The notes beneath the pieces are model-generated. The model made no database searches and was not told where the DNA came from. It saw only the letters and a program-made list of their open reading frames with translations. Below are positions 35,572 to 46,760 of a stretch of DNA of 64,000 nucleotides, piece after piece. A program made the translations under genes and the position numbers. Location: positions 21,624,623-21,688,622 of the forward strand of contig NC_049909.1 in NCBI RefSeq assembly GCF_001411555.2. The letters are read 5' to 3'. How positions within the stretch are numbered: the stretch's first letter is position 1; the number at the start of each line of letters is the position of its first letter. The stretch is from Juglans regia (lineage: Eukaryota > Streptophyta > Magnoliopsida > Fagales > Juglandaceae).

Positions 35572-36539
35572 TATCCTATGTCAAATTTCATAGTCTCCGG
35601 AACGCAATGGCCTATCCTCGAATGCACCGAGAACCCATGATCAAAGACTCTGAAATGGCAAAATAGCAAATTACTCGTGATGCAATGAGAGCTTAGTTGA
35701 ACAAGAAGTGTTAGCTTTACAAAAAATAAATAAATAAATAAAGTAAATTTAAAAACTGATATGACTCACTCGATATGAGATGCCAAATCTAGTACTGTAC
35801 AATAAAAGAGTTTTAGAATCTAACGTATTATGTCAAGTTAAATTTATTTTTAAAAGATTTATTTGTAAGCGAAACAATTTTTCACTTGAGCTCTCTAATG
35901 CAGAAAATTAAAGCACGCATGTTTCTCTTACCATTGTATTAGATTGGCTAGATTTCTGAATTCAGCCGGTAGGACTCCACTTAAAGCAAGATCCTTCAGC
36001 TGGCTGTCAAAAAAAAAATAAATCATAAAATAACTTATATAAAAATATATCAAAGTTCTAGTACTGTTTAGAACAGGAAAATATCATCATGTGGTCATAC
36101 ATATTTTTGCATACTTATATAAATATTATATATATAGATCATGTATACCACACCTATTAATATATATCAATGCTGAAAAGATTGCTAGACAGATATAAAA
36201 TCCATGAAAAAAGTGCTGATATCAACAAACATTTAGGTTCATGTTTATTAATTAAGGAAAATGTGGCCAGGGATAGAAAAAGGAGAGCTCATATATATAC
36301 TTGCTCATGATTCCACAAACAGTGCCATTTTTTAGAGTGCAATCGCATGTGACATTGCTCAGAGTTTCGATACCGTCGATATTGGATATGTTGACCCTTG
36401 TATCATGACAAAAATTCTCGTCGATCCTCCAATTTAAGTTCTGTAATTTTGTGGATATTGCTTCGAGAGCTTTCACTGTTGATTAACAAAATAAATTGGT
36501 AATCCGCATGTCTCCTTTATCTTAAAAGAGGCTATGCTA

Positions 36540-38055
36540 ATATGAATAGTGAGATCAACAGTAATTAATAGTATTATCTTTTTACGCTTTTTATTCCTTC
36601 TTCGTTTATTCATTTATTTTTGGTTTGAAGAGAGAGTGAGAGTTGTCGTGAGAAATGGGTTACCGCAGGAGAGAGAACTGCGGTGCGTGGAGGAGATTGG
36701 TGGTGGCTAGGTTGATCGCCGGCGTGAGGGGGACTCGCCGATGGTGGCAGTGAGACTGGGTGGCCGCTTATGGCGGCACAACTAAAGAGAAATGGAAAAA
36801 AACCCATTTTGGTTGGGTTACCGCAAGGGAGAGAGAGTGCTGACCATGGGGTAGATCGGTGATGGCTGGGTTGGTCGTCGGTGGTGGCAGTGAGGCTGGG
36901 TGGCCGCGTACGGCAGCGCAACTAGAGAGAAATGGGAAAAACCCATTTCAGTTGGGTTACTTACCTCAGGGGAGAGAGAGGGTTGCGCGTGGGGGAGATC
37001 GGCGGTGGCTGGGTTGGTCGCCGGCATGAGGGAGACTCGCTGTGGTGGCGGTGAGGCTTGCTGGCGCACGGCGGCGCTGGGTTGGGCTGAAGGAGGATGG
37101 GGCGTGGGGGAATAATCGGGCCATATGAGAGAGAAAGAAAGTGAGAAAAAAAAATCATTATAATATTTATCATTATTATATATAAATAAATAAATAAATA
37201 AAATCACTATAATATTTATCACTATTATATACAAAAATAAAATAAAATCATTAAAATATTTATCACTATTTTGTAAAAAGTAGATTCTCAGTGGATCTCA
37301 AATATACCAAATTTTTTTAAAGATATTGTGCATATTTTACACGCTTTAAAATTATATAAATAATTTCTCTTGTTAAAATTTATATATAAATAATTTCTTT
37401 TATTAAAACACTGATTTAAACTAATTTAAAATTTAAATAATTTAAATATAAATAACATTTCATACATAAACTATCAAATTTAATTTATAAAATACTAATA
37501 TTCCATCATTAAATAAATGATGAAATTTTACTAAATATTTTTAAGAAATTAAAACCATATAAATAATTAAAGTTTTAACATAATTTAAATATGATAATAT
37601 TCTTAATTAATTAAATTAGGCAAACATGCGTGTAGAATGAGAGAGAGGGAGAAAGGAAAAGTGGAAGAAAATGTTAGTTTTTGGATTTTAAATCCCAATC
37701 CTACATCTTAAATTTTTCATATTTAATCTAACGGTAAAAATTTAAATATTAATTTAAACTAACATAAAATAGATAATTAAAATATAAATATTATATTATA
37801 TACTTAAAATCAACTTTAATTTATAAAATACTAATTTTTCATCATTAAATAAATGATAAAATTTTACTGAATATTTTTTAGAGAAAAAAACTATCTAATT
37901 AATTTGAATTTTTAATATAATTTAAATTTCATAATAAATTATAAACATGAATAAATAATAATTTCATTATTATGTATTAGATTATTTTAATATTTGAAGT
38001 CACACTTTATTTTTTTCTTCAATTTGACAGATGTGACAAACGTGCTTTACTACTA
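36540..38055 (+). mobile_element. Candidate Helitron-like element 3
   Basis: The left part resembles the 5' end region of Helitron-like element 1 (an ACAGTA...TATTATC...CTTTTTATTCC string), followed by a GC-rich block as in element 1. The right part has GACAAACGTGCTTT (38040-38053), the same word that starts the terminal hairpin of element 2. Clean ends and an empty site are lacking, so this is tentative. Confidence 0.3.
36650..37110 (+). repeat. Three ~140-158-bp tandem GC-rich repeats
   Basis: Units begin with GGGTTAC at about 36657, 36815 and 36954. Each contains GGAGATYGGNGRTGGCTRGG, a variant of GGTGGCAGTGAG, and AATGGGAAAAACCCATTT-like ends. Overlapping open frames on both strands reflect composition. 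No protein recognised. Confidence 0.8.
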
Positions 38056-39380
38056 AGATATATATAGTTTACCACTGCTAGTATATCTATATATATATAT
38101 ATATATATATACACGTACGTATGTTAAATAAAATCTACGAATCATCCGGGCCAAAAGGAAATTAAAAGCAAAAATTGAGAGAGAAAGAGGTAAGCTCACG
38201 TAATCCAAGTCTATATTTTAAAAAGATTAATAAATAGTACAATTAAAATTTTGGTAGAATTATTATAAAAATTAAGAACATATATCTCTCTCCTAAATAA
38301 TGTGGTATTCTATATATTATTTATATCCATCAGTAAATATAATAATTTAAATACCAGTCTTATACAGTGGAAAAAGGCTCATTAAAAAGATAAGAGTTTA
38401 AATTAATTTTTTTTTAAATATAGATAATCATGATTAATAGAAATAATCTTTTATGGATAGTAAGAGGCAGTCTATCATTATCTTTCTATACAACGAAAAT
38501 GGACAGAAACTTTTTCTGCAGTCTACATGCATTGATTGATGATAGTAAGAGACCTGTAAGTACCTCTATTATTGCTGGTCGCTAGATGACATAATCAACT
38601 AGGGCCTCAACTTTACAAAAGTTGATGAAATTGAACCAAAACAGCACAAGTTGCTCTGGACTGGATAAGCAGGATAACTACAAAAATACTACTCTCACCG
38701 TTACTTATACCGCTCTATTTTATCCTTTTTTTTATTTAATAATTAAAAAAGTATTTTTTAATAATATTATTATTTTTTTAATTTTTTTTAAATATTTAAA
38801 AGTGCTAAAAATACATGTATGAAAAAAAAAAAATCTTATAACTGACAGTAGCTCTAGCGGTAACTGGGAGCCGTGGCCGGCTGTAACGCCACCCTAAAGT
38901 CCAACATTCAATAATAAAACCATTTTTTGCACTTAATTTACATGATTAAATACATATATACAAAAGTAAAAAACGACAAGTAAAGAATACATACAGTATA
39001 ATATTGACATGATAATATTTAGTTTTATAAAAAAAATATTAATTATAAATTTCTTATATAAATTAATTTCATTCATTTTAGCAATAAGATATATAACTTT
39101 TTAATATGTAAACTCAAGTTCCAATGAACCTCACTCGAATGGTTATTAGATCCGTTTATAGTAAAAATGTTTATTTCATTTTATTATTATAATTTTTTAA
39201 ATTTTTTTATATAAATTATAATAAATAATTTAATTTTTTTAAATTTTAAAATAATAATAATATTCTAAATTAGACAGAGAGCGCCATTCTAGGAAAATAT
39301 TCTACGTAAGTAATGAAATGTATCAACTGATCAATCGGCCGACACTACAGTAGCTGACGTGAACCCATATCAAATGTATG
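37140..39380. other. AT-rich gene-free interval
   Basis: Mostly A/T-rich DNA with (TA)n near 38090. About 38160-38450 matches 50070-50340 (shared GAGAAAGAGGTAAGCTCACG and TATCTCTCTCCTAAATAATG), so it belongs to a duplicated segment. A MITE-like T-rich/A-rich stretch lies at 38700-38880. No genes seen. Confidence 0.6.
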
Positions 39381-39402
39381 CATATTGCCATCACTACAGT
39401 CG

Positions 39403-39606
39403 TGTGTTTGGCAAGTGAGAGTACTTGAGGTACTCTCACTACTATTCTTTACTTTATTATTACTTTTTATCTATTTTTTTACTATTCATTACTTTTTATC
39501 TACTTTTTACTACTATTTAATATTTTATTATTACTTTTTCATTACTTTTTTACTATTATTTATAAACATTCTCAACACTTCTCAATATTTCTCACTATCC
39601 AAACGT
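39403..39606. mobile_element. MITE-like element
   Basis: About 200 bp of ACTTTTTAYYTACTTTTTACTAC repeats (words given in part) between CGTGTGTTTGGCAAGTGAGA on the left and CTCACTATCCAAACGTAC on the right. These ends look like imperfect inverted repeats (GTTTGGmhAGTGAGA). A related TTATTATTTATTATTT element lies at 43811-43965. Confidence 0.5.
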
Positions 39607-39609
39607 ACC

Positions 39610-41250
39610 CGGAGACAGGACGGTTGGAGCGTTGGTGGCAAAGAATAAGAGGACGATCGGTTGTTAAATAATACAGAGAATTGGAAACATGCAAATGGTT
39701 TTTTTTTTTTTTAAAAAGCAGAAACATGCAAATGTTAAACGTACGTGAAGCGAACTCTTCAACAACAAATTACATAAAAATAATCTCGTTATATTATAAA
39801 ATTATTTTATTATAAAATAAATCTAAAAAATAATACAAAATTATATCAATTTATAAAATAGACTTTCAATTTTTTTAAATGATTAAAGTACTTTTATAAA
39901 TTTATCAAATATATAATTCTTTTTATAAAAAAGATTTTAAACAATTAAACGAACTTTTTAAATTAGCAAATCCAACCCCAAACAGGTTCTTACTTTTATA
40001 AAAAAACACTTTTGAACGCGGAGAGTCGTTTAAGTACGACCGTAAGCAGATTGAAAAGGTCGAGAATTGGTTACGTAGGAGATAATCCTTCTCCAATCAA
40101 AACTTATTTTAATTTATTTTATTTCACTGTTATAATTTTTTTAAATTTTTATATAAAATATAATAATTAATTTAATTTTTTTAAATTTTTAAATATTTTT
40201 ATCAAATCTCACATAAAATATAATAAATAATTTAATTTTTATTTTACTATTCATAAATTATCTTTAACTCAATTTTAAATCCAAATCACACCTCAATCGG
40301 TCCATCTTGAATTTTTTTTTTCTCTAATATGTTCTATCGTTTGTCTCTTGGTTGAGAACCACCACTGGCACCGGATCCAATATCTTAGGATGGACTCGTG
40401 CTATATATATGTACATATTTTATGCATTTATTAAGTGATAATTTTATTATCGTATTTTGTTAATTTAAACTTTAAATTTTAAATTTTTTATGATTTTCAA
40501 TAGTCAACACATTAACAAATTTTCGAATAATTTTGTTTGCTTTTGTTTTTGTTTTTTTTTTTTTTTTACGGTACAAAGGTACAGGCCAAGACCGTATACT
40601 CGAAGAGTTGTATTTTTTTTTTCCTTTTTTTTCATATATATTTTTAATCATTATAAACATTTTTTAAAAAAAATAAAAAATTCATAATATTTTTAAAAAA
40701 TAATTTTTTAATCACTATATAAAAATAAAAAATAAAAAATAAAAAATAAAAAATACCATTCGGGACACAAATTTGGATCCCGAATTGCATCTCTGGCACT
40801 CAAACGTACGGGAAAAGTCGTACCTATCCATTTGCGGTAGCGCCCACATCTATTGGAGAACCACAAGTATGCTTGATTACCAAATTGACAGTCAAAACAT
40901 GAGCACATTCACCGGTCACCACACGTACCTTGATTGATTGAATATTTGCAAGACTAGTAGTTGTCTACCATTAATGCAGCTTCATGCAAAAGTCATCTGG
41001 CAAGCTAGAACTAGAAGATCATGAATGTGCATGGTAAATCAAAGGGGACTGCATCAGTATATATATCATGCATGCATGGCCTCCAAATGACTTTTCTAAC
41101 CTGTCTCTCTGGATGGTGGCTAGGAGCATTATGTCATTATATATGGGACGTGGTCTTCATTTGCCAATAACAACTAAATATCATTGTCAGCTTAATTTCC
41201 TCGAACCAGATTCTTCGACCTTCGATGTATATCTTTTTTATCTCACGTTG
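39610..41250. other. Duplicated non-coding segment
   Basis: AT-rich DNA. The part at 40550-41250 matches 51120-51900, including a T-rich MITE (40550-40750), then GGATCCCGAATTGCATCTCT, ACCACAAGTATGCTTGATTA and GTCATTATATATGGGACGTG. It is part of the block that precedes each 'X' copy. No gene recognised. Confidence 0.6.
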
Positions 41251-41257
41251 ATTTTAG

Positions 41258-41355
41258 AAAAAAAGATGTTTGGGAATACTTGGGGCAGATTTTCATGAAC
41301 AATTGTGGACATCGAGTTGAGGACTTGTGGTCCTTCATGCAGCCACGCAAGCAGG
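41258..41355 (+). repeat. 'X' block copy 1, exon-like
   Basis: An exon-like stretch after TTTTAG. The frame gives LGQIFMNNCGHRVEDLW and SFMQPRKQ. Copies: 49324-49429 (minus), 49912-50010, 51913-52012, 56921-57014, 58431-58466 (truncated), 59957-60027 (decayed). I do not recognise the peptide. It lies about 300 bp upstream of an RLK 5' flank in this and several other copies. Confidence 0.6.
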
Positions 41356-44300
41356 GGACTATATAAAATAAGAGTAATGTTATTCACCATCTTCTCATTA
41401 TCTCATGATATAACATTAGATGATTAGAGATTTAAAAAAATAATTAAAGACTATTTATTATATTTTATTTGTGAATCTATTATTTAATGTCACATTATAG
41501 AATGATGAGATGATGATAAAAAAATAAATGATGAATAGATTTTTTTCATAAAATAAATGGTCATTGGGCTCACATTTGATAAAATATAAAATAAATAATA
41601 AAAATTAGTTTTTTGTATTAATTTAAGTAAGTAGTGATTTCATATGTATAATAGCATAACAGAAGTGATCCTAATCGAATCATCATTTTACATTTCATTA
41701 AATTAATTAAATATTTCACTTATCAGACCTCTCGTTGATGGAGAATTAGACTCACATGCACGTAAGGAAGAGTGCTAGAAATTTAGGATATAAAACAAAT
41801 AATAAAATCTATATCTTCCTATTAGTTTAATCTATTTTATTTCACAATCTATTTTCAGCAACCAATGTTGACAATTAGTCGCGATTTCCCAATTTTAGGA
41901 ATTAAATTTAATTGTAATTGAAATATATTAAGAAAATGATATAATAACAACTATATATATCATAGTCCATTTACAACTTAGCATGTAATAATATTTTTTT
42001 TTTCATGTACTTTAAACTGTTAATAGGACAATAGTTTTGAATTAAAGCAAAAGGAAATAATTTTTTAATATGAAATTGTAGATAAATTATAGAGCAGTTG
42101 GTATTTATCATTATCCAATATATAATATTAATCCTCTTTCTAGGAAAGTTTGATTTTGGATTTTTTTTTTCTTATAATTTTCATATGATTAATTGAAAAT
42201 ATTATATTTTTGTACTTTTTCGTGTCATCTGTCGATTCTGTCCGTGTGTCGAGCATTTCTCCTTCTCTATATATAATTAAAATTTATTATAAAAAAATTA
42301 TTTATTTATTATCAGTTAATTTCAACAAAATAATTATTTATAATTAAAATAAATCTATTTTGATTATAAATAATTTTTTTGTCGCAAATAAATTACTACG
42401 AATATCTAATTTTTTGGTAATAATTGGCCGGTATGATAATATGATAACCTGATCACATTATGATCTATTAATTATGAATTTTTTTATTTATGCAAAGAAG
42501 ACTTGGTAGAGTCTCCTCTCAGCTCGTCCCTATCTGTCTCCAACGAAAGGTCCTTCCTTGCATTTGCTCTCCAGTAGTACTACTGCTTACGTCCCAATTC
42601 AATTCTCTGAACTCCTTCGTACTACTTAAATTCATGAGACATTTGTGTACTACTTTCACTTGTATTTGGGTATGTTGTGAGGTTGGTATTTTCGTTGGAA
42701 AATAAATATGTTTCTTGTTCGGCTTCTTCTTCCAGCTTCAATCGTCATGACCGTTTGCTTTGCTACTTTTGCTTCCGAAGCCTCTGATCAACTGCCCCCT
42801 GATGAAGGTATACACACACACAGATATATCTCAAAGCCTTCTTTTATTTTTTATTTTTATCGATTGACATATATATAGTCCGTAACTACAGGAGTGAATT
42901 TGATTAATTGGGTTTGCTTAATATATAATTGTGGAGTTTAATTTACAGTGCAAGCTTTACGTGACATATTGCATACGTTGGGGAAGGAGGACTGGGACTT
43001 GATCTCTAATCCATGTAGCAGTACTGATGATCTAAAGCTGGCCCTACAAGAGAATTATACTATTGCTGCTGTTAACTGCAGCAACTGCGTCGTGAAGGGC
43101 ACCGAGTCATACCGCGTTGTGGGCATGTACGTTGTCATCTCTCTTTCTCTGATAAGCTTAATTTATTTTACAGTAAAATGTATTTTATAATTTAACTTAT
43201 TCACGAACTTGTCAAATTCAATTATTTTTTCAAAAAAATAGTAAATAAGGTCTTGTTTGTGTAAACATGAATTCTCATATATTTTATTTTTAAACATCAC
43301 TAAAATACAAAATATTTTTCAATTTTTAATTTTTAATTTTTTCATCTGATCATTACAAGTTTTTCAAACTTTCAAATTAAACATAAAAAATAATACAATT
43401 TTTTAAATCTCAAAATAAAAATTTTATTAAAAAATTATATTCAAATAATATTTTAATTTTATAATATTCTTATTCAATTTTTTTCTCTTATGTTTCAAAA
43501 CTCAATAAAATATTTTAAATCAAACAATTTATAAATAATCTGAAATGTTCTAAGTTTCCAAATGATTCAAAAATGCTTTTAAACTCCCTTGCTTGCCACT
43601 ATTTTAAAATATAATAATATTTGTGAAAAAACTAAAAATTAAAAATAAATAATTCGTTTTCCTTATGAACTCAATTAATTCTCCAGGGGTGAAGTTAAAA
43701 GGTTAGAAACTTAGAATGATGGCTTGGTTGCAAACCGCTGAAATACAAACTAACGACCGCTTGCCCAAACATGCATTGTGTTCGGTGTCTACAACATGTA
43801 TGGTTTCTTAGGCTGGGTGTTAGAGTATTTTGAGAATATTTATTATTATTTATTATTTATTATTTTATACTTATTTTTTATTATTTCTTATTTTATCACT
43901 ATTTTTTTTACTATTATCCATAAAATACTTGAGATCACCTCCCAATCTAAACACAATCTTAACGTACCACAATTCCAGTAATTATTTCTTTTGTGATTTA
44001 CAAAATGAGAAAAGCTATTTTGCAATCGCAATGGTACGACTGAAATGTACCGCTTGATGAATTTTTATTTTATTTTTTTACTTAATGATTAGTTAGGAAG
44101 TAATTTTAATTGTATTGATATATTTTTATTTTTTAAATATTAAAATATATTAAAAAAATCTAAATAGAAAAAAAAATTTGTAAAAGTATCTCACGATAAG
44201 ATTAAGCGGTGCTACTCAAGCAGCAACGTAGTATCACTCTTACAAAATTGACATGTTCATTCTCGCGGGCACAAATGTACACCTGTTAAATATCAATTGG

Positions 44301-44538
44301 ATATTGGTTATATGCTATTTAATCTTATATAATTATTATAATTTTTTAAAATCTTTAATTAAAATATAATAAATAATTTAATTTTTTTAAAATTTTAAAT
44401 TAAAATTTATATTAAAAAATTATAACTTAATAATATTTTATTTAAATTTAAATTTTTATATTTTCTATATAACCAAAATTTCAAAATCAATCTCTTATCT
44501 TTTCAGTCAACGACTCATTCTGTCGGTAGGCTAGCTTA

Positions 44539-45146
44539 GAGCATTCTCATTGGCTTGAGCAAATGCATCTTCAAAATTTAGCCAATATTACACTTTTTTA
44601 CATTTGCCTATTCTATTTAAATTCAATCTTCACATTGGATTAGCCATTCACATTATATATAATACTAAAATATTATTATTTTAATAATTAATTAATTAAA
44701 TTTATTTTTATCACATTTTATAGTTCTAACAATTAAATGTTAATAATAATTATATTCTAGTTAAATTAATATTAAAAAAGTATTATTAAATGTTAATAAT
44801 AATTATATTCTAGTTAAATTAATATTAAAAAAGTATTATTAAATGTTAATAATAATTATATTCTAGTTAAATTAATATTAAAAAAAGTTTTATTAAATGT
44901 TAATAATAATTATATTCTAAATGTTAAATGTTAATTATATTCTAATTAATTTAATTTGTTTGCTTGGAGTGAGAAATTAGTATTTTAATGTTTGGTGAAT
45001 CAATTTTGGTTCTTCATATTTGGCCAATCATTGTAGCAGAAATTCAAATTATTTTGGACATGCCCAATTCAATGTGGGGTCTTTTTGATACAAGTTATTT
45101 AAATTTTAGACATTCTTTAATTTTAACCAAGCCAATGAGAATGCTC
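44539..45146. mobile_element. Tourist-like MITE (608 bp, TTA target duplication)
   Basis: Terminal inverted repeats GAGCATTCTCATTGGCTTG and CAAGCCAATGAGAATGCTC match for 18 of 19 bases. TTA flanks both sides. RLK-A has the uninterrupted site CTAGCTTTAGCGTTCC at about 1485. TAA/TTA duplications point to the PIF/Harbinger superfamily. No transposase. Holds an internal tandem repeat. Confidence 0.88.
44735..44930 (+). repeat. Tandem repeat inside the MITE, ~64-bp unit, about 3 copies
   Basis: The unit TAAATGTTAATAATAATTAT ... AATATTAAAAAAGTATTAT is repeated about three times, with the last copy varying. Absence of unique spacers rules out any CRISPR-like reading. Confidence 0.8.
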
Positions 45147-46725
45147 TTAACGTTCCACCCTGAAGTGGATAATGCCACGTATAAGTTTAAAAAACTACAA
45201 ATTACATGAGCCATCGTTTAAAACACAAACTAACAACCGCTTGCTCGAACATGCAGTGAGTCGCCGACATCGAATTACAATATGTATGGTCCCAAGTCGT
45301 ACCACAAATTTTGTGGATGTCCTTCCAATAATTGTTTTTTCTGAGCTATACAAAATAAATAATTTAAATTTTTAAAAATTTAAAATAAAAATAATATTAA
45401 AAAATATTTTTTTATTCAATATTTTAATTTTTTATTATTTATATATAATAATAATAATAATTTCAAAGTCAATCACCTATCTTTTCAGTCAACGACTCGT
45501 TCTGTCATGTTAGTTTTAGATTGTGTTTAGATATTGAAATTAATTAATTTGAGTTAAGATGATAAAATATTATTAGATTATTATTTTTTAATATTATTAT
45601 TATTTTAAAATTTGAAAATTTTGAATTTTTTATTATAGTTTGTATTATAATTTTAAAAAATTATAATAATAAATTAATATAAGTTTAATAACTAAATGTA
45701 CCCACAAGATTATTACTTTTACAAATTCCATTAGTCTTCACTTCTACCTCTAAACACATACTTTTACAAATCAATTTTTTTCATCTTAATTCAAATAATC
45801 TTATTACTTTTTGCAGATTTCTATTTCATTGACTATTCAAACGAAGCCCTATAATTTTTTAGAAGATGTCATGACTCTCTCCATTTTATTTTTCTTACCA
45901 AATAGTAATTGCTAAGTACGATTTTATTAGTTGAATTTTTTTTAAAAAAGTACGATTTTATTAAGTTGAATTCTAACAATATTATTTTTTAGTCATTTTG
46001 TTCTCAAGTTAGTTTGCAGAGTATACCATTCACATTATTTAAATAATAAAATTTAATTTTTAATTTTTTTTTTTTCAAATCAAATCAAGTAATGTAAATA
46101 CTTTTATAGATGGGTTATCCACGCCACCTTATTAATAAGCTTCTCTTTGCAAAATTAAAATCAAGCCATGTAAACACTTTAATAGATGTGTTATACACAC
46201 AGCCTTATTATTAAACTTCTTTTTCCATAACAAATACATCTTTATTGGTTTTTATGTTCTTTTGATCTTACTTTATTGGCTAATTATAATTTGGAGAAAT
46301 GATATTTGCAGTCATATAATATGCAAGTACTGTACATTTATTTTTCTAAAGAAATGAATAAATGCAAGACCAACGTGAAAAAATTAATTTTTTAGAAGTA
46401 GACCTCACTCTTTTTTAAAAAAAAAATACGCAGCGCTTAGACAACCTATAATTGTGTCATTATCCTAAATTTATATATCCTATCCTATTTCATTATATAT
46501 TACAAAATAGTTTCTTTACATAGAGATGCATGCTGTTTATTATATATTTTGTCATCATCAATTACACCTTTAGATCTATTATATTTTTAAGTAATTATCT
46601 ATTTAAGTAATGAAATCATTCAACGCATGTCACTTAAAGTATAATTGTATTTAATAAAATTAAAGATAAAGAATAGTTTTACTCTTTTAATATGGCCATA
46701 GTCTTAAAAATCAAGATATAGTTGC

Positions 46726-46760
<35 letters not shown>

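Larger units (their letters stand above)
23916..36475 (-). pseudogene. Third LRR-VIII malectin RLK (psi-RLK), split by two copia elements, kinase missing
   Basis: Minus-strand exons matching RLK-A in order: 36475-36301 (exon 2, 175 nt in both, DCTLKNGTVCGIM), 36003-35932, 30024-29956, about 29841-29770, 29686-29616, 29250-29169, 29084-29013, 28914-28843, 28750-28679, about 28576-28505, 28259-28191, then after the gap and copia 1 about 24430-24387 (CLQKDLPCSGSK) and the malectin exon 24283-23916 (FINCGGQE, LKYYGLCSRKGSYKVKLYF). Defects: in-frame TAA in the 28259 exon (after GPIPE), in-frame TAG at 24152-24150, a 71-nt exon at 29686, an 82-nt exon at 29250, donor CTGAGT instead of GTGAGT after 29013, and acceptors one base off at 29841 and 28576. 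Exon 1, the second malectin exon, TM and kinase are not found. Not an allele of RLK-A: the sequence is clearly divergent. Confidence 0.88.

Noticed and set aside
30387..35576. 5-bp target site duplication for copia 2
   Set aside because: The flanks are GATCT and TATCC and do not match. Either the flank has mutated or recombination has occurred.
44735..44930. Regularly spaced repeats resembling an array
   Set aside because: Simple head-to-tail tandem repeats inside a MITE, no unique spacers, plant nuclear DNA. Not a CRISPR.
43778..45375. Several 65-75-codon frames in RLK-B intron 2
   Set aside because: They coincide with AT-rich MITE sequence and show no protein features.
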